NCBI RefSeq assembly: GCF_000485595.1
Contig: NW_014577667.1
Span: forward strand, 54,203 to 74,937
Source: Priapulus caudatus
Taxonomy: Eukaryota; Priapulida; Priapulimorpha; Priapulimorphida; Priapulidae
Reading direction: 5' to 3'
DNA length: 20,735 nt
The translations under genes and the position numbers were made by a program. The notes beneath the pieces are model-generated. The model was given only the letters and a program-made list of their open reading frames with translations, was not told the origin of the DNA and made no database searches. Shown piece after piece: positions 8,698 through 18,395 of this stretch (within the stretch, counting starts at the first letter, position 1; each line of letters starts with the position of its first letter).

Positions 8698-9629
8698 TTT
8701 TTAGCTCACATTGACATCGTCAAGATGAGCTATTGCCATGGGTCGTCGTCCGTCGTACGTCCGTCTGTCCGTCCTTCCGTCAACATTTGGCTATGGTCAC
8801 CGATAACTCAGGAACCGTTTGACCCACATGTTTGAAATTGGATATAGTTGTTACTGCTATGGGAGAGGTTTGAACGTCCTATTTTGGAGCACGCCAGTCG
8901 ACGTACTTTCGAGCCACAGCAATTTTTTGGCAAAAATGGGAATTGCCATTAGTCAGTTCAGGCTCAACGGATTTTGCAAATTTTTGGTATGTGAATGAAT
9001 AAGGGCTAGGGGTTTTGATATTTAAAAAAAAAAGTTATGCAAATTAGGTTTACAAGATTTCAATGACAATATCTTTAATGCAAAATTGGTATTTCTTCTC
9101 CACCCTGCCGATAAAACGTCTATAATAGAGTAAAGTTTTACAAAACATGTCAGAACACAGCATAACCTATTTATTTCTAATGCCATCGCTAAGAAACATC
9201 AAAGCGGGTATAGCGCCATCTACCGTCACAAATTGTCATTCATTTTGGTTTATAAATTATTATTGCGATATACAGATGGCAACCGTGTGCTACCGCCTAG
9301 AAAAACTCATACGAAGTAAACACTTCCATGCAACCAATTAACCTTTGACAAAAATTGTGTTATGGGCAGGGAAACACCATTGTCACGTGGTATATAGCAG
9401 CTACGTGGAATAAGCGTATGCTCTCAATCTTACACGTTACACATCGGGAGCTCCGCTTTTAGGCAGTGCCTAAATCTGAATATTATAAAAACGTTAAATG
9501 GCGATCATTTAGGTGTAACGCCATCACTCGCCCACATCTCAGACTTTGACATCTCAAACATTTATTTTCACATAAAAAATTACACATAATTATCAAGAGT
9601 ATATAATGGGAGTTCTCCCATATATATAT
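8698..9629 (+). repeat. Dispersed hairpin-headed repeat, copy A, 5' part
   Basis: It opens with a near-palindromic head (8702-8732, TAGCTCACATTGAC, loop ATC, then its approximate complement). TTGCCATGGGTCGTCGTCCG and a CGTCC-rich run follow. It matches the copy at 14326-15012 in long blocks, including AAAACATGTC, GCGGGTATAGCGCCATCTAC and TTATTATTGCGATATACAGA. After 9283 it continues about 346 bp that copy B lacks, then is cut at 9630 by a DNA transposon. Its 3' end resumes at 13442. A palindrome TTTAGGCAGTGCCTAAA is at 9458-9474. The short frame at 9147-9341 within it is not a real gene. Confidence 0.85.
9606..9621. repeat. Small hairpin beside the insertion point
   Basis: ATGGGA, loop GTTC and TCCCAT form a perfect 6-bp stem. 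TA-rich sequence extends it on both sides. It lies eight bases before the transposon's left end and may have been part of the target. Confidence 0.6.
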
Positions 9630-9650
9630 CAGGGTTGAAAATACTTTTCT

Positions 9651-9720
9651 AACATCGGTGATCCTGCAGGATCACCGATGTTATAATATTGGTGATCCTG
9701 CAAACATTTTGGTGATCCTG
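9651..9720. repeat. Left subterminal repeats with 32-bp perfect palindrome
   Basis: The bases 9651-9682 equal their own reverse complement, with arms AACATCGGTGATCC meeting at TGCA. Two further direct TTGGTGATCCTG copies lie at 9689-9700 and 9709-9720. The same GGTGATCC core in both orientations recurs near the right end. Such paired subterminal motifs are typical transposase-binding sites. Confidence 0.85.
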
Positions 9721-9864
9721 CCGAAACGCATACGTTATAATTATTTATACATTGCAATATGTTCCTGTTTTACAAGCGTATACAGTAACCATTTCCTGAT
9801 TGTGCTGTTTCTATCTTTTTTGCCAGACTCAGACTGAGAAAGAGATAAAGAAATAAATCAAATT

Positions 9865-10083
9865 CTAAGAGTGTTGCACAGACAGTTCTATAATATTAAT
9901 AAGTGCATCATCGTCATCTACGTAATCTTCGGCTGTCTGTTCATCATCATCTTCAACAGTGGCAGGTTTAGTGGAAAGATGAGGCCCATACGGTTTGACA
10001 AAAGGCCTTCGTCTTCTCTCTGCTTCCCACAGTGCCACTGCATTAGACGGATCAAAAGCACCTACTGCAGGAGTTTCTCTCAA
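9865..10083 (-). pseudogene. hAT transposase C-terminal tail fragment (inverted)
   Basis: On the minus strand, ETPAVG and AFDPSNAVALWEAERRRRP, then KPYGPH, lead into an acidic tail ending at a TAG (9865-9867). This is how many hAT transposases of the ZBED/KIAA1586-like type end, just after the dimerisation helices. There is no proper start. Upstream on this strand the frame closes at a stop near 10119. The preceding hAT segment (10078-10161) is on the plus strand. The fragment is therefore out of order and orientation with its former neighbours and cannot be expressed as transposase. Identification rests on motif memory, not a search. Confidence 0.6.
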
Positions 10084-10161
10084 ATGAAGAGAATAAAGTC
10101 TGATTGGAGAAGCAGACTATCAGGATCCAACTTAAATGCACTGATGAGAATTTCTCTGGAT
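10078..10161 (+). pseudogene. hAT transposase dimerisation-helix fragment
   Basis: SQMKRIKSDWRSRLSGSN followed by LNALMRISLD matches the conserved C-terminal hAT segment (the M-x-x-I-K-x-x-x-R-x-R-L pattern and the LNxLMRIS helix). A TAA follows at 10162-10164. The upstream residues of this open frame (9871-10077) read through the opposite strand of the tail fragment and are not homologous. Its normal upstream partner lies downstream at about 10164-10271 instead. Confidence 0.65.
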
Positions 10162-10163
10162 TA

Positions 10164-10271
10164 AACCCAAGAAGCAAGAACTTTGCTGCTGTGGTGAATC
10201 TGTTGCTGTCTTTGCCGTCTACTAGTGTAGAGTGTGAGAGAGGAGTCCATGACAGTAGAAGAGACAGTAAA
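10164..10271 (+). pseudogene. hAT transposase CERG-motif fragment
   Basis: In this frame the sequence reads NPRSKNFAAVVNL then LLSLPSTSVECERG, and ends at TAA 10272-10274. L-P-x-S-x-x-x-x-E-R-G is the segment that normally comes just before the helices found here at 10078-10161. The plus-strand order is thus swapped. It overlaps the start of the next open frame (10234) in a different frame. Confidence 0.6.
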
Positions 10272-12205
10272 TAAAGACACACAAACCGCAGGTGGGACAA
10301 AAGGCTTCAGCCTAAACCAGAACGCATTGTCCCGCTTTTACCTGACCGCTAAACACCGAGCTGAAGCTCTAAGGCAGCTTCGTGACCTCATATCAGTCTC
10401 TGGAAAACAGGAAGGCCTAGGTCATGCGGACTTGCAGTCATCAAGAATAAGGAGGGACGAAGCAGATGTAGCGTTAATTACGGACTTGTTAGAAAACAAC
10501 TGGACGAATCCATTCTCAAACCAACCGTCAAACCTTGTGAGTCTTTCCACGGGTGTTGCGGCAACTCCCAACATAACATCTGATGAAAGCACACAGCAAA
10601 GGAGAAGAGGCGTTCAAGATCCGTGAATAGGTACTGGAGTCCGGAGAGGGATTTTACGACCCAATAAAAAAACTGAATCTACAAACATTCAGTGCCTTAC
10701 AGAAACGCACGGTTGTCAAAGGAGGAACAAACAAAGAGATAGTATTGAAAGCCGACAACAGGGTTTTTGGACACATGCTTCTAGTGGCACAATCAGGAAG
10801 CTAGACATGCAAGAAGTGCTAAGCTATCCCTCAGGCCAAAACCATGGGCATTAGCCAACGGAGATGGAACACTGAAGAACAGGTAAATCAACATTAGGCA
10901 AACATCTTGAGAAAGATATTCGTCAAGTTGAGTTTACCAGTACACATGCGGTTCTCGGCAACAATAGTTGACGCCATGGGTAGGTGCAAATGGTTCACGG
11001 TGAAAATCTGACATTTGATGAACTCTCTGATGTAATCCTTAAGAAAATTCTGAATGATGGTCAGGGGAGTGGAAGAATCGATGTAGTGTTCGACATCTAC
11101 AGAGAACAGTCCATCAAGGTTGCAGAGCGCACAAACCGTGGTTCAGGACATGGAATTGTATTCAACCAGATCAAGCCGGACACAGGATCAAGAGTTGGAA
11201 ACGGATGTTGCCAGCACGGAAAGTAAGACCAAGCTTACAATGTTCCTAGCAGAGAACTGGAAGGAAAGAAAGCGAGGGAGAAACTTGTGAAACCATATTT
11301 GGTGTAACCTCAGGCGAAACATGTTTAAAAATACCAAGGACAGAGTGATAGAGATGGTGGACCTCCGAGCCCACACATGAAGAGGCTGACATAGGGATGA
11401 TGATACATGCAAAGCATGCTGCAGCAACTACCAAAGGGTCGTCGTGATTTCAGAAGTAACAGATGTATTTGTCTTATCCTCGCCTTCACTCACAAATTGG
11501 TGCCAGAATCCTTTGAGACGTGGAAAGAAAACAGATGAGTCGATCGACATATCAAGGTTGGGTACAATACTTGGGAGGGATTGTGTACTGCCTTAATCGT
11601 CTACATGCATGGACTGGATCGCATTCAGTCAGCTCATTTGCTGGTCAGGGGAAGATAAAAGTAGTCAATCTGATCTGCAAGCACCAGAAATATAGGGAAT
11701 GTTCATGTCTTTAGGCAGGTGTGGTGTCACGGAGGCGTGTTAGAAACTGTCGAATCCTTCACCTGTAACATGTATTGTTTGAACACCAAGGCGAAAAGGT
11801 CAAACACTCCGATATGAAATGTCCTGTTCGAAAAGGTGACATAACATCTGGACAACTACCCTCGTGCAAAATGCCTTAAAAGAGACACACAACCCGTGCT
11901 AACTACCAATCCGCCATTTGGAGAAGAAGTCTCCAAACTCGCCCGAGATTTAAAATCCAACGGACATGGTGAATCTGGATAGAGGTCAACTGGAGATATG
12001 CTGGCTTACAGGAGCACCACACCAATGTTGTGCTTGCATTGATGTTGTGTAAGTGTTCTCGCGTCGGTGCAACGAGGACTGTCCCTGCGTGCAGAATGGG
12101 TTCCGGTGCACACCAGCTTGTAAATTACAGGACTGCGCTAATATGCAAGATGATGAGGATGAAGTCGACCAAGATATGAACAGTGACAGTGATTATGATG
12201 AGTAG
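10234..12205 (+). pseudogene. Decayed gene: PIN/FEN1-like protein with Cys-rich tail, transposon-associated
   Basis: An open frame at 10234-10626 reads GFSLNQNALSRFYL, then EADVALITDLLENNWTNPF and LVSLSTG. Collinear homologous blocks follow in shifting frames: FSALQKRTVVKGG (about 10680-10720), ANGDGTLKN (about 10854-10880), then 10984-11226 with GENLTFDELSDVILKKILN and GRIDVVFDIYREQSIK. Next come HEEAD (about 11380), VVVISEVTDVFVL (about 11440-11478), HAWTGSHSVSSFAGQGK (about 11605-11655), a Cys-rich CNEDCPCVQNGFRC (about 12070-12110) and an acidic tail ending TAG 12203-12205. I recognise this as a repeated family of uncharacterised proteins in marine animals. The SE(D)TDV and GCDT-x-S-x-F-x-G-x-GK motifs recall FEN1/XPG/PIN nucleases. 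Here an acidic position in each motif is altered and many stops intervene, so it is dead. The nuclease role is inference. Confidence 0.6.
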
Positions 12206-13335
12206 ACTCTAAAATATATGCAAAATGGGTCCATAGGTAGTTGTAAAAATAAACCAAATCTCGGTTTGTTACATGCGGTGGGTGATGTTAGGCCCAAGTG
12301 TGGTCCTACATGTATTGTGGAACGGTCTATAGCTTCAAAGGGTTTGCACTGTAAAGTCGGCTCTGAGAGTTCCATAGCATGGGCCTGAATTGTTGTAAAC
12401 CAAATTTTTGTGTTTATTCATCAATGGTACACATTATTACACATATACGATCAAAGTTTGATCGTACAGATCTGGTATTGTCCCCCCCCCACCCCCCACA
12501 GCTGCGAAATGTCTATAATTTGTAAATTGAAACGGATTATATTCGTTGAAAACAAAGCAAACTGTATGATAAATTAATGTAAAATGTTAATTCATCAATA
12601 ATAAACCTTATTGAACAATTTATAACTTTGTATGTTGTGTAGTCTATGAGATCCAACATTAACCCTACCTCAAAATGCCGAAAAATGGCAAAGTCTCTCA
12701 TGTCGCAAAAAATGCCTGCAGATCATGCGAAGTGGCAAAATGTCAATGTAAGACATTCTGTGGATATCTCATGAACCCTTCTAGATAACCAAATACAAAA
12801 TTTGGCCAAAATTATATTCTAACATTAATTGGTAGATAACTTTTGAAGACAGATGTGAAAAAAAGCATAAAAACGGTACTTTTTTTAGGAACAACTTTAA
12901 TTTTGGAACAGATAATACTAAAAACATATAAATCATATATCACCAGATGCGGAATCTCAAACGAACATTTTAAGCCCAACTACATGTTAATACGACATTC
13001 CTGTAGTGATTATGCATAATTTTGTGACTCCACACATTTTGGTGAAATAATGCGGACATCTTTAAAGTTAGCCGCCATACGGGCATTTTGCAAAGTGACC
13101 CGAAAGTCCATCAGTGATTTTGGAACACTTCAATATATCAGGCTAACCAAAAATCCATGTTGGATCTGTTCACCTCTTTGTATGAAATTGGTCTGGCTCA
13201 TGGACTAGGTTTGCTGCCAGAATGTCTGCCCATGTTGCCTTTGACGGCCACGTTCATCACTGTACTTTCTGTACATAGAGTTTAATGGTGGTCCACTCTT
13301 CTACGTTTTAAAAATGTTTTTTTTTTTTTTTTTTT
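12206..13335. other. Transposon interior without recognisable gene
   Basis: After the pseudogene stop I see no coding homology. Items present are a 19-base near-palindrome ACGATCAAAGTTTGATCGT at 12448-12466, a C-rich run at 12482-12497, an AATAAA signal at about 12600-12605 that could have served the upstream gene, and a poly-T run ending at 13335. The rest is AT-rich and unremarkable. Confidence 0.55.
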
Positions 13336-13417
13336 CGGTGATCCAGTCGGATCACCGATGTTTTATTTTTCATGATCGCGGTTTGATCCGAAGCTGAAAA
13401 AGCCGTCGGATCACCGG
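13336..13417. repeat. Right subterminal repeats
   Basis: CGGTGATCC, spacer AGTC and GGATCACCG form a hairpin at 13336-13357. Another GGATCACCGG lies at 13408-13417 and a diverged TTTGATCCG at 13383-13391. These mirror the motifs at the left end. A poly-T run precedes them at about 13315-13335. Confidence 0.8.
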
Positions 13418-13441
13418 ATCGGCGAGTTATTTTCAACCCTG

Positions 13442-13560
13442 TATATACTCTTCGTTTCTATAATGTACGTCGATGGTTGCTCAATTAAAACTGACTTCTT
13501 CTCACTCACTCATTTGTGTTCTTTTTTGTGGAGAGCTACATGTCATTGACACTTTCATTT
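13442..13560 (+). repeat. Dispersed hairpin-headed repeat, copy A, 3' part
   Basis: From about 13452 this matches 15013-15123 of copy B almost base for base: TCGTTTCTATAATGTACGTC, AATTAAAACTGACTTCTTCT, CACTCATTTGTGT, GAGCTACA and TGTCATTGACACTTTCATTT. It directly follows the DNA transposon's right end, so it is the displaced 3' end of the repeat that begins at 8698. Confidence 0.88.
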
Positions 13561-14325
13561 TTGTTCCACCTGTCACAAATGTACTGTAGTAGTGGCAGAG
13601 TTCAAGATCGTTCCAAGGAAAAAATATCTTGTGATCTTACAAGTGTGTTTCATCACACATTTAGTAGTATTAAGTTATGAATGTAGTATATAATTAAATT
13701 TACTGTGTACTAAGAGATCGCTTTTTGCTGATAACATACTGATGCTAGAAACTTGTGTAAGTTGGTGTCCCGCGTGTCACGCCGAGTTGTTTGTGTGGTA
13801 TCAAAAGTTACATTCTTGTATGCTTTACAATTTTGATATAAATTTGAAGTAAAGGTTCTATGCTTCAATTCTATGTACTCATTTGCTGTTTAGTCTATCA
13901 AAGTTATTTGTTAATGATATGTTTGAAATATTTGTATCTATTATCCTGCTAGTCATGCTGGAATTGGCCTTTGAACAGTGTTTAAGCGCCCTCTGTCCTA
14001 ACTGTGTTTGCAAGGAGTTGACTTCATGGTCGGGGTTAGATACTAACTTTTATAGTAACTAGACCTCGGGGCTAGTAGATTTGTGGATCTATTAGCCTCC
14101 TTCACTATCTACTAGCCCAGCTGCCATACGTGCCTGCTGACCCCCCCGGGGTAGGTGAGGGAGGGGGCAGCATCCCCCTCCTGCAAGGTGGGTATGTGGT
14201 CATCCCCAACATTCCCTCTCTCCCCTTCCTACACCTCAAGGACGCCAAATCCTGCATTCTAAGCATATCTGGAGTTAAAATTATGGGTTGAGAAAAATAC
14301 TGACACATTTTCATTTGCATTTCCA
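13561..14325. other. Non-coding stretch between repeat copies
   Basis: No gene recognised. A motif ACTAGACCTCGGGGCTAGTA at 14059-14078 and the CTACTAGCCC near 14111 resemble sequences at 15268-15345 on the other side of copy B. A C/G-rich stretch lies at 14141-14190. Minus-strand frames here are not convincing. Confidence 0.5.
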
Positions 14326-15123
14326 TTTTTAGCTCACCTTGACATCGTCAAGCTGAGCTATTGCCATGGGTCGTCGTCCGTCGAGCCGTTCGTCCGTCCC
14401 GTCAACATTTCGCTTCGGAACAGACATAACCTCAGGCAACCGTCCCCATATGGACCACATGTATATTGACAAATGCCCGATACCAACGCCCATTCACATG
14501 ACACTCACTCCACTACCCATCATTAAATGTCCTATTCTTGAAGCACGCCAGTGTCGAGCGTACTTCGAGCCACGGCATCTTTTGGCAAAATGAGAAATTG
14601 CCCATTCAGTCCCCCAAATTCAAGCTTCAACGGACTTTTGCTCATTTTTTAGTATGTGAATGATAAGGGCTAGCGTTCATCCGAGATATCTAAAAAACAA
14701 TATGCAAATAAAGTAGGGTTGGCAATTATATACACATCATTACTCATAAACCACAAACAGTCGTGGTGTCACACTCGTCTGGTTCGTTTTACAAGATTTC
14801 ATTGACAATATCTTTAATGCAAAATTGGTATTTCCTCTCCACCCTGCCGATAAAACGTCTTTATTAGAGTAAAGATTTACAAAACATGTCGGAATGCAGC
14901 ATAACCTATTTATTTCAAACGGCATAGCTACAAAGCGGGTATAGCGCCATCTACGGTCACAAATTGTGATTCATTTTGGTTTATAAATTATTATTGCGAT
15001 ATACAGATGGCAATCGTTTCTATAATGTACGTCGATGGTTGTTCAATTAAAACTGACTTCTTCTTACTCACTCATTTGTGTCCTTTTTTGTGGTGAGCTA
15101 CAGTGTCATTGACACTTTCATTT
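14326..15123 (+). repeat. Dispersed hairpin-headed repeat, copy B
   Basis: It begins with a palindromic head at 14330-14360 (TAGCTCACCTTGAC, loop ATC, nearly perfect complement), then TTGCCATGGGTCGTCGTCCG. It matches copy A through GATATACAGATGGCAA (to 15012), then jumps straight to the 3' block TCGTTTCTATAATG. It thus lacks about 350 bp present in copy A, and instead has about 70 bp of extra sequence near 14720-14790. The 3' end carries GGTGAGCTA (15092-15100), an inverted match of the first nine bases TAGCTCACC, then a small hairpin GTGTCATTGACAC. This looks like a non-autonomous element. The frame 14366-14593 within it is not a gene. Confidence 0.85.
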
Positions 15124-15912
15124 AAAATATCTACATCAACTCCTTAAGCAGCCGAAAGGACTTCATGTGAAGTGGACCTAAGTCCCTGGAACTGATGAAT
15201 GGTAGACTAAGAGACGAAATCACAGTGATTTACCAGCCATTATTCAGTACAAATGCCATAAAAATTTACTAGCCTGTCGGGCTAGCATTGATGGGACATT
15301 TGGTAACCCGAGCACAACTTTCACTAGACCCGGGCTATCGGGCTAGCGTTAGGTGGCGGCCATGGTCAAATGTGCCAGTTACCTGAGTGGTACTACCTGG
15401 ATTGGCCAATCAGAAAAGATGTATGCATGCTAAAATGGACGTGGGCCTGGAAACAGGGTTTGAAAAGGATTCCTGCTCATAATTTAGATGCTGTTACATT
15501 ATAATAATAAGTGAAATTTTATAGTTATAATTGATAGAATTGCTAATTATATTGAATTCTTGAACAGACTAATTATTTAATAGGGTAAATGTCGAAACAA
15601 AAAGTGTATTAATTCAAATATGTATGCTTGGAAGCATAGCAATCAGACGAGTGGCAGCTCTAGAGATAGCGATAGCATGGCTGCTGGTTTACGCAATTAA
15701 CTGAGGGAAGCAAAGGTTTCATGTATTATAAAGGTAGTGAGCAGAAAGAGACAGAATATATGACTGAATTATTGAGGTTATATGTCAGATGATATTAGAT
15801 GAGATATACAAGTATGTATAACTCACTTTTGCAGTAGCACAGTACATGTATATTTGTGTGTTTCGAGATTTATAGCAACCGTGGGATCTCTGTTGCCTAT
15901 ATATATATGACT
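15124..15912. other. Non-coding stretch, no gene recognised
   Basis: No coding homology is seen. A small hairpin CTAGCC-TGTCG-GGCTAG lies at 15269-15285, and a related palindromic stretch around 15324-15346 contains CCCGGGCTATCGGGCTAG. The rest is AT-rich. Confidence 0.5.
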
Positions 15913-16046
15913 AGCTGGGCTACCCGGCGATGCCCGGGATTTTTTGGGGGTTACTGCTTTTCTGCTATTTCATGCGTTTAGCTGGGCTACCCGGCGATGC
16001 CCGGGATTTTTTGGGGGTTACTGCTTTTCTGCTATTTCATGCGTTT
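15913..16046. repeat. Perfect 67-bp tandem duplication
   Basis: The blocks 15913-15979 and 15980-16046 are identical over 67 bp. Each starts AGCTGGGCTACCCGGCGATG and ends TTTCATGCGTTT. Shorter TTCTGCTATT...GCG echoes continue to about 16090. The identity implies a recent duplication. An open frame (15930-16115) crosses it but is repetitive and not a credible gene. Confidence 0.92.
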
Positions 16047-16126
16047 TCTGCTATTGCTTGCGTTTCGGCATTTCATGCGCATCGGCGATTGCCTGATTTT
16101 GAGCCTGTACTATAGTTGAGCGCTGA

Positions 16127-17450
16127 GTAGGGGATTGCTTAAGTTGTACTTTTCTGCTGCGACTAGGGATTCGTCTTGACTTTTCTGCTGCAGTGTATAG
16201 TGGAAGGGCGGCTTGGGATTGCTGTTTAAGTTTTCGTGCTGAAGGTAGTATTTTTTTGGGGGGGGGGGAGAATGTCCTTGTTGTTGTGTTTTCCCGTTTA
16301 TTTTTGCCATATAAATAAAGTTGTAAAGAACAAAGATGAACTAAAGATAGAAACCAAATAATTTATGTAAATCAAAAGAAAATAGAATTGCCTAAATGGT
16401 TTTGGCCTAAAATGGTAGAACTCGCGTCATAAATACGGTGAAAAATGCAAAGAACATGCACGTTGATGGATGTCGGGCAGTAAAGATTAGTAGAGGTAAT
16501 ATATACACGACCACCGGACGCATTTAATGAAATAATGAATAGATTTTTAATTTTAATATTGAATTTGTGTAGTTTTGTATTGGTCTGATTTTTTGGGCCT
16601 AAAATGGTTGTTCGCGTCAGCTTGATCACTTGGCGTCTCACAATCATATAGACACATCATGTGACAGTGTATGCCTTGAATGTTAGGCTCCACACTATAC
16701 TCATCAGGTACTATATAATTACTATTTAAGTAATTACTATTACCTATAATTACTCATAGGCACCGCTAGACCGTGAAACGAAACCTGCAGCGAATGTATT
16801 TGATCATGCAATCTGCAATGACAGGTCGATCTAGCTATTAAGACACATCATGTACATGTGTTAGCCTTATAATCTTAGGTCACTACTATACTCATAGTAA
16901 CAATTAGTATAATTAATAACACTATCAAGTTATACTTATTGAAAATAATAATATATTATATATAACTATTGATATATATCTATTATATTATGAATTATAT
17001 TTATAGGTATTATTAGTATATTAGCCTATTAATATGAATAAATACTCATATGGTCACCGGTATGAGCGGTGAAACGGCCAAAACGTGACGAATTGTATTT
17101 CGAATCATGCAATCTGGGCAATGACAGGTCGCAGCAATTCCTCTGTTTAGACGCATGTTAGCTGATTGAAATATATATGGTGTTGGGGGTGACCTTGTAT
17201 TAGGGGGGGGGGGAGAGAAGATAGACGCGACTGACAGACAGAAAGAACCAGACTCGGCCATCGCCCTTTAATGTAATTGCTTAAATTGTTTTTGGCCTAA
17301 AATGGTCGTGGCGTCATGCTGACTGCGACATGCTGGATGTGCGCATGCTGAAATTGCTAATAGAAACGACATTAACACCTGATATGAGTGCATGCGCGAA
17401 GGAGGATTGCTGTTAACCTTAATGTTTTCGTGATATCTATACTGGTAGTG
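16127..17450. repeat. Degenerate array of related repeats
   Basis: Several motifs recur in the same order. TTTTGGCCTAAAATGGT occurs at 16400-16416, at about 16591-16608 (one extra G) and at 17290-17306, each followed within about 10-15 bases by a CGCGTCA or GCGTCA. ATTGCTTAA/ATTGCTG-type starts lie near 16133, 16218, 16387, 17276 and 17405. GACACATCATGT with a following ACTATACTCAT occurs at 16651 and 16842. GTGAAACG followed by ATCATGCAATCTG and CAATGACAGGTCG occurs at 16772-16828 and 17068-17131. Two 11-base G runs (16258-16268 and 17203-17213) sit at similar positions. This fits an old tandem or clustered family, with no gene. Confidence 0.7.
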
Positions 17451-18175
17451 GTCTACTACGCTTGTTCGTGCGTCTCTTCAAGGTGAATAGAAAATTCAAG
17501 TTAATTGGTTGAGCTGAAGGTAATTGGACAACACATGATGGAACACGACAGGATGGGCCCGGCGACCGATCGCGTGCTAGCACTATTCAATCCTCCATAG
17601 GATCCTATACTTAGAATGAATTTCAGGACTGAAAATAGTATTTGACGATCCGTTTTCGGCCAAGTGGCAGATAATTAAAGCTAGGTCAGCCATGTACTTA
17701 TTTCGCGAATTACATCGACATCTGTAGTTAAAAATATCGGCGAATGTACTAGACGACATTGTTCCCATCATTTTGTGCCTGAAAACAGTCGCTGGCAGTC
17801 CAATGGACGCATACCAGTTGAAAGACATTCGTTTGTGGAAAATTACCAGTAACTCATCCACGAACATCGCTCAATGTGTATGGTCATTGCACGACATACA
17901 CAAAATAGCCCAGCCTAGAATAAAGGTCAAGCCACGAAAACGCGCGGTCAGCTCTTAGGTGGGCACGAGCCTGCGGGCAACTCCGTATTGGTCGCCCGAG
18001 AGTTGCTGCGTCATCACCCTAAACCTAACAGCGTATGAACCGTAAGTATTTAAATAGTGGTCACGGTGTCACATCTACGAAGGAAACAACACCTGGCCGA
18101 AAGATTCGCGGAAAATGCAGTAGGGGAGGGTATATGGTAGCGCGGTAGCCATGCACCCGCGCGGGTAACATTTAT
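17451..18175. other. Non-coding stretch, opposing short frames not recognised
   Basis: Short frames on opposite strands overlap here (minus 17583-17867, plus 17773-17958), with no recognisable domain, and I do not call either as a gene. An inverted pair GGGCAACTC (17977-17985) and GAGTTGCTGC lies in the more GC-rich 17960-18010 segment. Confidence 0.45.
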
Positions 18176-18395
18176 TAAAATTTGACATGTTATTGTATTT
18201 TGATTGTAGTTAGTTTTGATTTGTTTTTGGTCTCAGACAATGGTCCTATACCCATCTTTTGACCGCGATTTAAGACGCATGTATGCGCTGATGTAAGAAT
18301 AATATGGTGTTTGGGTGAGAGCTCGTAACGTGGGGGAGAAGGATAGACAGACATGACAGAGCAGACACAGGAAAACAGGCCTCGCCTTTAATGAA
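18176..18395. repeat. Further diverged copy of the 16-17 kb repeat family
   Basis: GACGCATGTATGCGCTGATG, then AATATGGTGTT, GGGGGAGAAGGATAGAC, GACAGAGCAGACA and CTCGCCTTTAATG run parallel to 17150-17272, which reads GACGCATGTTAGCTGATTG, ATATGGTGTT, GGGGGAGAGAAGATAGACGC, CAGACAGAAAG and CGCCCTTTAATG. The sequence before it (18180-18240) resembles 16545-16610. Similarity is clear by order of motifs but substantially diverged. Confidence 0.65.

Larger units (their letters stand above)
9630..13441. mobile_element. 3.8-kb DNA transposon, decayed, superfamily uncertain
   Basis: The ends carry a 14-bp perfect terminal inverted repeat: CAGGGTTGAAAATA at 9630-9643 and its complement at 13428-13441. 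Inside each end are GGTGATCC-type repeats in both orientations, including a perfect 32-bp palindrome at 9651-9682. The element splits dispersed-repeat copy A, whose 3' end resumes right after it, which confirms both boundaries. The flanks read ...TATAT before and TATAT... after. A 5-bp (or 3-bp) duplication is therefore possible, but an 8-bp duplication is not supported. The interior holds a scrambled hAT transposase C-terminus and a decayed PIN-like gene. CAGGG ends suggest hAT, while the flank and the nuclease-like gene are compatible with a different superfamily such as the nuclease-carrying Academ branch. Both assignments are inference. Confidence 0.8.

Noticed and set aside
9622-13449. 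8-bp hAT-type target duplication around the DNA transposon
   Set aside because: The eight bases on each side (ATATATAT and TATATACT) are out of register. Only a 3- or 5-base match is possible, and the TA-rich context makes even that weak.
17583-17958. Opposed short frames as possible exons
   Set aside because: No homology is recognised, no convincing splice context was found, and each could be chance.
18017-18030. CCCTAAACCTAAC resembling telomere repeats
   Set aside because: Only about two imperfect units, which is not enough for an interstitial telomere tract.
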